From: Chthoniobacter flavus
GTDB lineage: Bacteria; Verrucomicrobiota; Verrucomicrobiia; Chthoniobacterales; JACTMZ01
NCBI GenBank assembly: GCA_945871065.1
Contig: CAMBUL010000021.1
Coordinates: forward strand, 1 to 36,228
Length of the DNA stretch: 36,228 nt
Reading direction: 5' to 3'
The notes beneath the pieces are model-generated. The model ran no database searches and was not told the DNA's origin. It saw nothing but the letters and a program-made list of their open reading frames with translations. Below, one piece after another: positions 1-8,882 of this stretch. Each line of letters starts with the position of its first letter. The stretch's first letter is position 1. The position numbers were made by a program, and so were the translations under genes.

Positions 1-26
1 GAAAGATCCCTCGGCAGTTTCATACC

Positions 27-176
27 TCAGGCCAGGGCGAAGCTCTCGTCACGCACCAAGTGGAGGCGCACGCGCTCCGGTTGCGAGTGCGGCTCATCAA
101 AGAAGTAGCCCTTGACCACCTCGTTCACCGCCTCGCGCAATTCTGGCCAGAGAGCCTCCATCTCGGGCTGGCCCAT
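27..176 (-). CDS. Small ORF (49 aa, MGQPEMEALWPELREAVNEVVKGYFFDEPHSQPERVRLHLVRDESFALA); resembles the C-terminal half of small HicB-like/antitoxin-fold proteins; possibly an N-terminally truncated remnant
   Basis: Read by hand from the reverse complement (not in the ORF track); the pattern xAVxEVVxxYFxDxPxxxPERVRLHLVRDE recalls a small HicB-like family; lies directly downstream of the 121-aa ORF on the same strand. Confidence 0.4.
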   Translation of the reverse strand: MGQPEMEALWPELREAVNEVVKGYFFDEPHSQPERVRLHLVRDESFALA

Positions 177-201
177 CGGAGCGCGAAAGGCATCGCCCTG
201 C

Positions 202-567
202 TCAGCTCCCGATGAAGGGTGACAGATCGATCGGTGCAGAGGCCTTGCCTCTCTTGAGGGACGCCACGGAGCTTTCGAGCATCTTGCGCGTCCGCGCGGG
301 GATTTTGTCCGGGGCCACCAGCACTCGCGGCTCCAGCAAAAAACTGCCGTTGGAGAGAGCCATCACATGGAAATACTTGGTTCTGGCTCCACGCAGACTG
401 ATGCGGCTCTTGGCGTCCGCGGCAACGTCGTAGTTCCGGACAACCGTGACGCGCTTCCTGCCTTTCGTTGGCTCGACGACTTTGACCATGCGGATAATAT
501 GGTGGGAATTCCCACTCTGGTCAACATCAACTTTTACCAAAACAGGCCCGTCGCCAAAACCCGTCAC
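202..567 (-). CDS. Hypothetical 121-aa protein, possibly AbrB/antitoxin-like (SRISLRGARTKYFHVMALSNGSFLLEPRVLV)
   Basis: Intact ORF starting 5 nt after the DUF3108 gene stop; loosely beta-hairpin 'snGxxlLEPRVLV' motif. Confidence 0.6.
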   Translation of the reverse strand: MTGFGDGPVLVKVDVDQSGNSHHIIRMVKVVEPTKGRKRVTVVRNYDVAADAKSRISLRGARTKYFHVMALSNGSFLLEPRVLVAPDKIPARTRKMLESSVASLKRGKASAPIDLSPFIGS

Positions 568-572
568 GCCGC

Positions 573-1364
573 TCAGAGTGCAGCCTTCACTTCCGCCAAT
601 TCGGCGAAGACGTGGCCGATGAAGACTTTGACTTCGACGCGTAGGGGGAGGCGCACTTCGTCGTCACTCACCCAGACCGTGCCGCGTTGGAATTTTTTGT
701 GCGGCTGGAGGGAGTAGTCTTTGCCGATCCAATCGATGTCCATGGCACAACGGATGACCTTGCGCTGCTCACCGCGCCAGCGGAGGGTCTCGCGACCGAT
801 GACTTTGAGGCGCACGAGATACATCCATTCCCCGGGAAAGACGGCAAGCTTGAGCGTGTCGCCGGTGGCCAGGGGTTGACTGCGGGCCAGGAGCAAAGCA
901 CCGGCCATGTCGCGCAGACCGCCGACGTAAAAGTTGAGCCATTTCGGGTCCGAGGCTTCATCTTTTGAATTGACCCGGCGCGAGCGCACTCCGCCTGGGC
1001 GGAACTCGGTGGTTTCGGTCACGCGGTAACGTTTGTATTTTTCGATCAGGGTGAACTGGATGGACCGCCATCCGTCTTCGGAAACCTCCGCATCGTAGTC
1101 CGCATCAAGTTTCCACAACTTGCGCACCACACCGGTCGTGCCGCCGCGCACCGTGGCATCCCAAGTCCGTCCGGTCCCGCGTTCGAGCCGCACGTCGGCG
1201 GCCGCCGCCTCGAAACCGCCCCACCCGAAAACGTAGCGCGCCCGGAGGTTATCCGGCGGGGGCGGATAAGGTCCGGGTTGGAGCGCGGCGGCCTCGGTCC
1301 GCCAATCGGCCTGGGCTTCCCCGATGGAGAGAGCCAAGACCGCAAAGATAAGAGCCCGGATCAC
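573..1364 (-). CDS. DUF3108-like secreted protein
   Basis: Signal-peptide-like VIRALIFAVLALSIGEAQA; body RYVFGWGGFEAAAADVRLERG...GTVWVSDDEVRLPLRVEVKVFIGHVFAEL; probable GTG start at 1364 overlapping the TGA of the upstream gene (GTGA). Confidence 0.75.
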   Translation of the reverse strand: MIRALIFAVLALSIGEAQADWRTEAAALQPGPYPPPPDNLRARYVFGWGGFEAAAADVRLERGTGRTWDATVRGGTTGVVRKLWKLDADYDAEVSEDGWRSIQFTLIEKYKRYRVTETTEFRPGGVRSRRVNSKDEASDPKWLNFYVGGLRDMAGALLLARSQPLATGDTLKLAVFPGEWMYLVRLKVIGRETLRWRGEQRKVIRCAMDIDWIGKDYSLQPHKKFQRGTVWVSDDEVRLPLRVEVKVFIGHVFAELAEVKAAL

Positions 1365-2122
1365 GGGGTGGCAGGCAGGGCTCCGGGAAAGACTGGTTCG
1401 AGCGCGCTGCTGCGCACCCAGCCGTCGACGCCGACCGGCAGGCGGACGAGCGACCAATCGTCGCGCGCGGCAATGACCCGCACCGGCGTGCCAACCGGCA
1501 GGTCGGCCAATTTTTGCCCGTTGTCGGCCGGCGTGCTGCGCGCATCGGTTGCGTCGCCCACGATGATCGACGTCTTGGACAAGGCGATGCGTGAGTCGCC
1601 CGCCCAGGAGAGCGCGACCAAGGTGGCCCCGACCACCGCGGCAAGTACGCCGGCGGCGATCAAACCCGGACGTCGCACCACGGAGAAGATGGCGAAGACA
1701 AAGGCTATGGTTCCGGCCCAGAAAAGCAGACTGCCGATCAAGGCAAGCAGATCGAAGCGGATGTATTGCCCGACAATTTCCGCCGCACCGAGTCCGGGCG
1801 CCGGCACGCCGAGCTCGCCAAGCACGTGCTCGAGACTGCTGCGGGCCGCGGTGTTGGCCGGATCGAGCGCGAGGGCCCGGCGGTAGTTGATCGCGGCGGG
1901 CACTTCGCGGCCCAGACGGTAGTCGGCATGGCCGAGATTGAGAAACACCGCGGGATTGCGCGAGCCCGACTTGACCAGTTGCTCGTAAGCCTCGCGCGCC
2001 GCAGCGTAGTCGCCTTCGGCATAGGCCCGGTTGCCCTGCTCGAAGAGCGTGTTTTCATCGGCCGGTTGGGCCGAGGCCGTGGCGACAGCGAGCAGGAGTG
2101 GAAGGAGAAGTTTTCTAACCAT
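1361..2122 (-). CDS. batE: BatE-like protein: signal peptide, TPR repeats, transmembrane segments, C-terminal SH3-like domain
   Basis: Start MVRKLLLPLLLAVATASA; TPR repeats (NTLFEQGNRAYAEGDYAAAREAYEQL); SH3-like SIIVGDATDARSTPADNGQKLADLPVGTPVRVI...GWVRSSAL; overlaps the batD stop. Confidence 0.85.
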   Translation of the reverse strand: MVRKLLLPLLLAVATASAQPADENTLFEQGNRAYAEGDYAAAREAYEQLVKSGSRNPAVFLNLGHADYRLGREVPAAINYRRALALDPANTAARSSLEHVLGELGVPAPGLGAAEIVGQYIRFDLLALIGSLLFWAGTIAFVFAIFSVVRRPGLIAAGVLAAVVGATLVALSWAGDSRIALSKTSIIVGDATDARSTPADNGQKLADLPVGTPVRVIAARDDWSLVRLPVGVDGWVRSSALEPVFPGALPATP

Positions 2123-4022
2123 GATTTTTGGCAAATTTTTCCAGCAGGTCGGTAACACGGCGCCGCTCTTCGGGGTCGAGCGCCCCTCCGCTGGACCGTC
2201 CGTAATGGAGTTCATCGCGTTTGGCCAACACGGATTGCAATTGGCGCCGTTCGGCGAGGTCGGCAATCCGCCGCGTCAGGGCCTCGGTCGGATCGACCAA
2301 AGTCGCGGGTTTGTCATCCCACAAGGCCAGCCGCGCGACCATGAATTGCCCGGCGGCGGCATAGAACTCCATCGGATCGGTCGCCTTCTGCCAGGCCGCC
2401 TTGGCCGTGCGGACCGAGGACTCGAGCTCGACGGTCCGCGCATCCTTTTTCGCCCGGCGGCGCATCCAGATAAGGTAGGGAATGGAAATGATGAGCGCGG
2501 CAAGGACGACAAAGTTGAGCAAGTGGAACCAATCGGAAGTGATCCACGGACGGAAGTCCGGACCACGCGCGGAAAGGACCGTGGCGGGAGCGGCGATATC
2601 ATTCGGGGCGCCGGCCGTGGGCGGCAGATCGGCGTCGGCTCCGGCCGCCGCGGTGCTATCAGCCGCAGATGCCGAACCCGCCGCCGTGACGGCGACCGGC
2701 TCGGTCTGGAGAGTGACATATTTTTTCTTGAGCGGGTCGAAATAGGAAAACTCCGCGCCGGGCGTGGCGGTCCGGTCTTCCCGCGCCACCATGCTGACCT
2801 CGAAGGTCTTGGTGCCGCCGAAACCAATGGCATCGTTGCCGTCGAAAGATTCCTTCGGCGCGTAAGAGCGCCAGCCGTCGGCGCCGGTCAGGGTTGGCGG
2901 TCCCATCGCATCGAAGTTGCCCCGACCCTCGACCGTGAGGGTGAGGGTGACCGGATCGCCCGCGGCGGCTTTCTTCGGATCGGCGGAGGCTTTGAGCGTG
3001 AATTGACCGACGGCGCCCGAGAAATTTTCCGGCCGGCCTTCCTTGGGCAGCGGCTGGACGTCGAGTTTGCGTTCGTTGGTAGTCGCCTGGATATTCTCCG
3101 CTCGGCCGATCCCGGGCATGGGGAAATTCTGGAAAAATTGATCGAAGAACGGATCGAGCCCGGCCGGACTGCCCGGCGCAACCATGCGTCCTTCCATCTG
3201 CGCGGGCGGAATCTCGAGCGGTCCGCTCTTCGCCGGGGTGATCGCGCTGCGGAAGGTGACGATATTGTAGGGGATGTCATCGAGGTATTGCTCGGTCTGC
3301 TCGGGCTCGCTCAATGGCGCAGCGGTGAATCCGTCGCCGCCGAAGGTCGGACGCTGCAAGTTGTCGAACTGGCAGTCGGCGCGGAAATAGAAGCGCAATT
3401 CGACGGGCACCACTTCGCCGACGTAGGCGGTCTTTTTCTCGCCCATAACAATCTCGCCGTAATAAGGCGCGGGCTGGCCGGTGCTGGTGCGGGGCGCGGG
3501 GCGGGCGGAGGGTTGTCCGGAAGGCGCCACTTGGCGCGGCGGGCGTTGCTGCGAAGGTTGCTGTTGCGGCATCGGCGGCCCGGGAATCTGGCCCTGCACG
3601 CCGGGTCCCGGCGGCGGAGGCATGCTACCGCCCGAACCGGCCACGCGCAGGCTCACCGCTTGAGTCCGGACCTGGCGTCCGTCGACCTGCACGGCAAAAC
3701 CGGGAACGGTGAAATTGCCCGGACGATTCGGCATGACGGTGTAAGCGAAGATGAACATCGAGGTGGTCTGCAGGTTGACCATCTCCACGCGGCGTGAGGT
3801 GCCGGTGAGCCGGATTTCCAAGCCGTCGACCATGATCGAGCGCGGCATGTCCGCGGGTTTGCCGACGTTACTGAATTGGTATTGGAGCTGCAGCGGAACG
3901 CCGACTTGGCCGGTCTGCGAACTCAGACTCGTTGCGACCTGGGCACGCACCGGGCCGGCGGCGAGCAAGAGCAACGCCGCAATGGTGAGCAGGCGGGGAG
4001 CGGAATTCATGCGGGCAATCAT
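2115..4022 (-). CDS. batD: BatD family protein (oxygen-tolerance/Bat complex), with Pro/Gln-rich insertion
   Basis: Signal peptide; Ig-like modules (VATSLSSQTGQVGVPLQLQYQFSNVGKPADMP; YYGEIVMGEKKTAYVGEVVPVELRFYF); C-terminal TM; operon context. Confidence 0.88.
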   Translation of the reverse strand: MIARMNSAPRLLTIAALLLLAAGPVRAQVATSLSSQTGQVGVPLQLQYQFSNVGKPADMPRSIMVDGLEIRLTGTSRRVEMVNLQTTSMFIFAYTVMPNRPGNFTVPGFAVQVDGRQVRTQAVSLRVAGSGGSMPPPPGPGVQGQIPGPPMPQQQPSQQRPPRQVAPSGQPSARPAPRTSTGQPAPYYGEIVMGEKKTAYVGEVVPVELRFYFRADCQFDNLQRPTFGGDGFTAAPLSEPEQTEQYLDDIPYNIVTFRSAITPAKSGPLEIPPAQMEGRMVAPGSPAGLDPFFDQFFQNFPMPGIGRAENIQATTNERKLDVQPLPKEGRPENFSGAVGQFTLKASADPKKAAAGDPVTLTLTVEGRGNFDAMGPPTLTGADGWRSYAPKESFDGNDAIGFGGTKTFEVSMVAREDRTATPGAEFSYFDPLKKKYVTLQTEPVAVTAAGSASAADSTAAAGADADLPPTAGAPNDIAAPATVLSARGPDFRPWITSDWFHLLNFVVLAALIISIPYLIWMRRRAKKDARTVELESSVRTAKAAWQKATDPMEFYAAAGQFMVARLALWDDKPATLVDPTEALTRRIADLAERRQLQSVLAKRDELHYGRSSGGALDPEERRRVTDLLEKFAKNHG

Positions 4023-4023
4023 C

Positions 4024-6384
4024 TTACCAGTCTCTTGAGACATCCTGAAAGGTCCGACGTTCGCGCAGATCGACCTGTTCTTCTTCCGTCTGCAAAGAAC
4101 GGAGCAGAGCCCGCGCTTGGGAGGCGCTCATTTTGCCCTCAACTTCTTCCTCCGCCTCCGCTTCGGCCACGGCCGCGGCCTGCTCCTTGCCGCCGCCCTC
4201 GCCGGCCGTGCCGCGCAATTCGCCCTCCTTTTTCTCCCCGCCCTGCTGCGGAACGGGCGCGGGTTGGTCGCCGGATTGACCGGGTTCGGGGCGGCTGCCA
4301 GGGGAATCACCCTGACCGGCATCCTCGGATTCTCCGCCCTCGCCTTCCTTCTCCTGTTCGCCCTCGCGACCTTTGCCGTCCTCCTGCTTTTCATCCTTCT
4401 GGTCGCCTTGGCCACCTTGCGCTTGGTCTTTCTTCTCCTGCTCGCCGTCCTGCGGCTGATCTTGCTCCTCTTGGCCGCCACCGCCCGGTTGTTGCTCGTC
4501 CTGTTGCTGGCCGGACTTGCCTTCGTCCTTCTTCTCGTCGCCCGATTCACCCTCCTGCTTGTCCTGGCCGCCGCTGCCCGGTTCGTCTTTTTGCTCTTCT
4601 TTGCCGCCCCCACCTTGTTGCTGATCCTGCGGCTGGTCGCCTTTCTTTTCCTGCTCGTCCTTGACTCCATCCGCCGAGGGCTGGTCCTGTTTTTGGTCGC
4701 CTTTTCCTTCCTCGTTTTTGTCCTGCTCTCCACCCTGTTGTTGATCCTTTTTATCCTGCTCGCCGCCCTGCTGGTCTTTCTTGTCCTGCTCGCCGCCCTG
4801 TTGTTGCTCGTCCTTCTTATCTTGCTCGCCGCTCTGTTGCTGCTCCTTCTGATCCTGCTTCCCGCCTTGTTGTTGGTCTTTTTCGTCCTCTTGACCGCCC
4901 TTTTGCTGATCTTGCTTCTGGTCTTTCTGCTGCTCGTCTTTTTCCGGCTGCTCCTGCTCGAGTTGCTTGAGCAACTCCTCGACGCGCTCTTTGTTTTCCT
5001 TGGCCTCCGTGTAGTCGGGACGCGTCTTGAGCGCGGCTTCGTATTTGGCGATGGCGTCTTTCCAATCGGTGACTTTTTTCTCCTTGTCCTCCTGACCTTC
5101 ACCCTGACGGAAGAGCGTGTTGCCGAGGTTGAATTCCGCGGAGGAACGCAAGAGCGGCTCGTCAGCCAGCATCGCTCGTGAAAAGAATTCCGAGGCCTTG
5201 CCGTAATCCTGCAGGCGGTAAGCCGCCGTGCCGGCGTTGAGTTGCAACCCCGGCGCATCGGGCTCCATGCGCAGCCTTTGCTCGAATTCCTGACGGGCCT
5301 GCTCGTAATTTCCGGCGTTGTATTCGTCGAGGCCGGACGACCACCCGGACGAAGCCGAGAGCAACCAGAGAGCTGCCGCGGCGAACGGACGGCGACGGCG
5401 CTCGCCGATTAGGGCCTGCAAGCAGAGCAAGGCAACGGCGGCACCCAATGGCCATTGGTAACGCTCGATCGGGCGACGTGAAGCACTGGCGCTCATCTCG
5501 ACTTCCTGCATCCGGCCGATGCCGTCCGTCGACAACAACCGCGCGGCATCCTCGTCGAGCGGGACATAAAAGCCGCCGGTCACTTCCGCGATCTCCCGCA
5601 TGCGGGCGGCGTCGAGGCGCGACTGGACCACCTTGCCGGATTGATCGCGCACGAATTCGCCCGGGCCGAGCGGAATCTCCGATCCCTCCTCCGAGCCCAC
5701 CCCCACGGTGAAGATACGAATACCGGCCGCACCCGCCTGTCGCGCCGCCTCCAAGCCGTCGGCATCAAGTTCTTCCCCGTCCGAAATAATAACAATCGCC
5801 CGCGAAAATCCCTCCGCTTTGCCGAAAGCTTCCTCGCAGGCACGGATGGCGGCCGCAATGTTGGTTCCGCCCTTGGGAATGAGATCCGTGTCGAGTTCGT
5901 CCACCGCAGCCAGGACCGCACCATGGTCCAGGGTGAGCGGCGCCTGCAAAAAGGCCGACCCGGCAAAGGCGACCAAACCAAGGCGATCGCTCCCCAGTTC
6001 GCCAACCAGGTCCTCGGCCAGCAGCTTGGCACGCTGCAAGCGCGTCGGCGCCACATCGGTGGCCAGCATGGAACGCGAGACGTCCATGGCGATGATGACA
6101 TCACGCCCACGGTGGGGAACCTCCAGAGTGTCATAGCCAAGCTGAGGACCGGCCAGGGTCACCGCGAGCAAACCGAGCGCACCGAGAACACAGGCCGCGC
6201 GCAACCAGCGCCGGAAGGGACTGGTGCTGCCGGCCAAGAAGCTGCGCAGCTTGGGTGCGACGATGCGCGAAATGAGCGCACGCCGCCGCTGCTCGGCCCA
6301 CCAAAAAAGCGCCGCGCCGAGGGGCAGAAGCCACAAGGCATGGAGCCACTCGGGGCGGGCGAAGGTCAGGGCAGACGTCTCCAT
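4024..6384 (-). CDS. batB: Fused BatB-BatC: VWA domain, TPR region, very long K/Q/D/E/G low-complexity tail, conserved-looking C-terminus ending in RDW
   Basis: VWA MIDAS-like DVIIAMDVSRSMLATD; GGTNIAAAI; TPR GLDEYNAGNYEQARQEFEQRLRMEPDAPGLQLNAGTAAYRL; tail GGEQDKKDQQQ...; METSALTF start at 6384. Confidence 0.9.
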   Translation of the reverse strand: METSALTFARPEWLHALWLLPLGAALFWWAEQRRRALISRIVAPKLRSFLAGSTSPFRRWLRAACVLGALGLLAVTLAGPQLGYDTLEVPHRGRDVIIAMDVSRSMLATDVAPTRLQRAKLLAEDLVGELGSDRLGLVAFAGSAFLQAPLTLDHGAVLAAVDELDTDLIPKGGTNIAAAIRACEEAFGKAEGFSRAIVIISDGEELDADGLEAARQAGAAGIRIFTVGVGSEEGSEIPLGPGEFVRDQSGKVVQSRLDAARMREIAEVTGGFYVPLDEDAARLLSTDGIGRMQEVEMSASASRRPIERYQWPLGAAVALLCLQALIGERRRRPFAAAALWLLSASSGWSSGLDEYNAGNYEQARQEFEQRLRMEPDAPGLQLNAGTAAYRLQDYGKASEFFSRAMLADEPLLRSSAEFNLGNTLFRQGEGQEDKEKKVTDWKDAIAKYEAALKTRPDYTEAKENKERVEELLKQLEQEQPEKDEQQKDQKQDQQKGGQEDEKDQQQGGKQDQKEQQQSGEQDKKDEQQQGGEQDKKDQQGGEQDKKDQQQGGEQDKNEEGKGDQKQDQPSADGVKDEQEKKGDQPQDQQQGGGGKEEQKDEPGSGGQDKQEGESGDEKKDEGKSGQQQDEQQPGGGGQEEQDQPQDGEQEKKDQAQGGQGDQKDEKQEDGKGREGEQEKEGEGGESEDAGQGDSPGSRPEPGQSGDQPAPVPQQGGEKKEGELRGTAGEGGGKEQAAAVAEAEAEEEVEGKMSASQARALLRSLQTEEEQVDLRERRTFQDVSRDW
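4721..4920 (-). repeat. In-frame minisatellite encoding the (QQQ)GGEQDKKDxQ tail of BatB/C; units of 33, 30, 36, 33 and 33 nt read on the + strand
   Basis: TCCTGCTC(G/T)CC(G/A)CCCTG units beginning at about 4721, 4754, 4784, 4820, 4853 and 4886. Confidence 0.8.
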
Positions 6385-7388
6385 AGTGTTTGTCCCAGCA
6401 GGGTTTCCGCGGCGAGCAGGACCGTGCCGATGAGCACGAACCACGGGAATATGTCGCGGTATTGCGCGACCTTTTGGATTTCGACCTCCGATTTTTCCAG
6501 CTTGTCGATTTCGGAAAAGATGCGTTGCAACGACTGCGTGTCCGTCGCACGGAAATACTCGCCACCGGTCATGGCCGCGATCGCTTTGAGGCTCTCCTCG
6601 TCAAACTCCACCGGGATCTGGCGGTAAACCGTTCGACCGAACGGATCAACAAAAGGAAACGGCGCATTGCCCCGACTGCCGGAACCGACGGTATAAACTT
6701 TGATCCCGAGGGCCTTGGCCGCTTCGGCCGCAGTCAAGGGCGTGACCCGGCCCATGTTGTTGTCGCCATCGGTCAGGAGCACGACGATTTTCGATTTGGC
6801 CTCTTTGTCCTTGAGGCGGTTGGAGGCCGCGGCGAGGGCCGACCCGATGGCCGTGCCATCTTCGACCAAGCCGATCCGGATGCGCTCGAGGTTGGTGATC
6901 AGCCAATCGTGGTCGAGGGTGAGCGGACTGACCAGATACGGGCGTCCGGCAAAGGCAACAATCCCGATGCGGTCGTTCGGACGGCCTTCGATGAATTTTT
7001 CGGTCACTTGTTTGACCGCCTCGAGACGGTTGGCCCGCTGTGCGCCGATGGTGAAATCCTCGGCCAGCATGGAACGCGAGACATCGATGACCAGCATGAT
7101 ATCGACGCCGCTTGCTTGGGTGCGGGTGATCGTCTTGCCCAATTGCGGCCGCGCCAGCGCGAGAATGAGGAAGACGAGCGCGAGGTAGAGCAAGCCGGTG
7201 AGAAAATCCCCCGAGCGCGAGCGGCGGCGTCCGCCGATCTTGGCCAAGGTCTTCGTGGTGGAAAACATCACACCCGGGGTGCCCCCGAATTTGCCCTTCA
7301 ACCACGCGAGCACGGGGATAAGCAAAAGCAGCCAGAGGAGCTTCGGATAAACGAAGCTGAGGGCGGAGAAATCAGGCAGCCACGGCAT
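6366..7388 (-). CDS. batA: BatA family VWA protein
   Basis: N-terminal TM; GVDIMLVIDVSRSMLAEDF; RPNDRIGIVAFAGRPYLVSPLTLDHDWL; VVLLTDGDNNMG; start MPWLPDFSALSFVYP overlapping upstream stop. Confidence 0.92.
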   Translation of the reverse strand: MPWLPDFSALSFVYPKLLWLLLLIPVLAWLKGKFGGTPGVMFSTTKTLAKIGGRRRSRSGDFLTGLLYLALVFLILALARPQLGKTITRTQASGVDIMLVIDVSRSMLAEDFTIGAQRANRLEAVKQVTEKFIEGRPNDRIGIVAFAGRPYLVSPLTLDHDWLITNLERIRIGLVEDGTAIGSALAAASNRLKDKEAKSKIVVLLTDGDNNMGRVTPLTAAEAAKALGIKVYTVGSGSRGNAPFPFVDPFGRTVYRQIPVEFDEESLKAIAAMTGGEYFRATDTQSLQRIFSEIDKLEKSEVEIQKVAQYRDIFPWFVLIGTVLLAAETLLGQTLWRRLP

Positions 7389-7893
7389 GGGGCACCTCCT
7401 CTTTGACCAATTCGCCGGCCAAACCGGCCAACTCGGCATTGTCCGCACCGCTCGCCTCAGCCCGGGCGAATTTGATCGCGTCGGCCTTGTCGAGAAAACG
7501 GGCCAACCCCGCCAATCGCTCCGCGTTGAAAACCGCACTGCTCCGCGCAGTTTGCAGAAATTCGTAGGAAGTTTGCGTCGTGGCCGGCAGGTGATGTTCC
7601 GCTCCGAGGTAAGTCCGAAGCACGTCACACACCTCGATACTAAACTCGTAAGGCGCAGCCTCCGCCGCACGGGCCTGCGCCGCCGCGAGGGCGGCCAGCG
7701 CTTTTTCGCGGGCGGTCAGGATGCGGCGGGCTTTGCGCTGCCGCCAACGCATCAAGGCCCAGACCGCGGCCGCGAGCAGGAGCAGGATCACGAGCGCCGC
7801 GGCAATCATGATCGGCAGCGGATAGGGCAAATACCAGACCGGGCCGGCAATTTCGTGCGGCAGGAGGTCGGCGTTGGGATCGACGGGCGGCAT
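7372..7893 (-). CDS. DUF4381-like membrane protein of the Bat operon
   Basis: Single TM (IMIAAALVILLLLAAAVWALMRW), helical cytosolic segment; DUF58-X-BatA position; start MPPVDPNADLLPHEI 4 nt after the DUF58 stop. Confidence 0.75.
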   Translation of the reverse strand: MPPVDPNADLLPHEIAGPVWYLPYPLPIMIAAALVILLLLAAAVWALMRWRQRKARRILTAREKALAALAAAQARAAEAAPYEFSIEVCDVLRTYLGAEHHLPATTQTSYEFLQTARSSAVFNAERLAGLARFLDKADAIKFARAEASGADNAELAGLAGELVKEEVPHAVAA

Positions 7894-7897
7894 GGGA

Positions 7898-8785
7898 TCA
7901 GGCGGAAAAGCGTCGTTTCTCGCGCCGGGCAAAAAAAGCGCGGAGGACGTGCAGGTAATCTTCGTTCGTGCGCAGCGGGATCATGTCGATGCCGACCTTG
8001 AGGAATTCCTGCTCGACGGATTTCTTCCGCCGGTCCTCGAGCGCGAGATAAGCGCCGCGCAGGGCGCGGTTCGACGTGTTTATGTCGATCTGCTCGCCCG
8101 TCTCGGGATCCTCGAGCGTGACAATGCCGACGTCGGGCAAATCCTCCTCGCCCGGATCGACCACCGGGATGGCAATGAGGTCGTGGCGGCGGGCGGCGAT
8201 GGCGAGCGGACGCGAATAACCCTCATCCATGAAATCGGAAATGAGGAAGACCACCGCGCGGCGGGTCACCACTTTGTTCAGATATTCCAGCGCGGCGGTC
8301 AGATTGGTCCCGCGGTGCTTCGGCTTGAAGAAGAGCATTTCGCGGATGAGCCGCAAGGTGTGCAGGCGGCCTTTTTTCGGATGGATGAAAAGTTCGACCT
8401 CGTCGCTGAAAAGGAGGAGGCCGACTTTGTCGTTATTCTGGATCGCGCTAAAGGCGAGGATCGAGGCGACTTCGGCGGCCAACTCGCGCTTGCTCGTCTT
8501 CACGCTGCCGAAATTGCCCGAGGCGCTGACATCGACCACGAGCATGACGGTCAGTTCGCGCTCCTCGGTGAATTTCTTGACGAATGGCGTGTTCATGCGC
8601 GCGGTGACGTTCCAATCGATCGAACGGATTTCGTCACCCGGCGTGTATTCGCGCACCTCCTCGAAATTCATCCCCCGCCCCTTGAAGACGCTGTGATACG
8701 ACCCGGCAAACATTGAGTCGACCAGACGCCGGGTGCGCAATTCAATGCGCCGGATCTTTTTGAGGATCTCGCGGGTGTCCTGCAT
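7898..8785 (-). CDS. DUF58 domain VWA-like protein
   Basis: MNFEEVREYTPGDEIRSIDWNVTARMNTPFVKKFTEERELTVMLVVDVSASG is diagnostic of DUF58. Confidence 0.95.
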   Translation of the reverse strand: MQDTREILKKIRRIELRTRRLVDSMFAGSYHSVFKGRGMNFEEVREYTPGDEIRSIDWNVTARMNTPFVKKFTEERELTVMLVVDVSASGNFGSVKTSKRELAAEVASILAFSAIQNNDKVGLLLFSDEVELFIHPKKGRLHTLRLIREMLFFKPKHRGTNLTAALEYLNKVVTRRAVVFLISDFMDEGYSRPLAIAARRHDLIAIPVVDPGEEDLPDVGIVTLEDPETGEQIDINTSNRALRGAYLALEDRRKKSVEQEFLKVGIDMIPLRTNEDYLHVLRAFFARREKRRFSA

Positions 8786-8798
8786 GGTGAAAAGTGTC

Positions 8799-8880
8799 CA
8801 GTTTTCAGTCTTCAGTTTTCAGTCGGAGGCGATGACCTCGCAGAGCCAGTAAACCACTGAACACTCTGCCACTGAAAACT
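8799..8880. repeat. Intergenic hairpin with tandem heptamer-based arms
   Basis: cagttttcagtc at 8799-8810 and 8813-8824; actgaacact 8856-8865 and actgaaaact 8871-8880 are complementary (agttttcagt). Confidence 0.8.
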
Positions 8881-8882
8881 CC

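Noticed and set aside
2031-3797. 588-aa plus-strand ORF
   Set aside because: Antisense of batD/batE; no domain signal; long antisense ORFs are expected at this GC content.
4117-5181. 354-aa plus-strand ORF rich in Leu/Val/Phe, looks like a multi-pass membrane protein
   Set aside because: Exact antisense of the K/Q/D/E repeat tail of BatB/C; hydrophobicity is the complement of the charged codons.
4128-5258. 376-aa Arg/Lys/Ser-rich minus-strand ORF
   Set aside because: Shifted frame through the BatB/C low-complexity tail; composition is an out-of-frame artefact.
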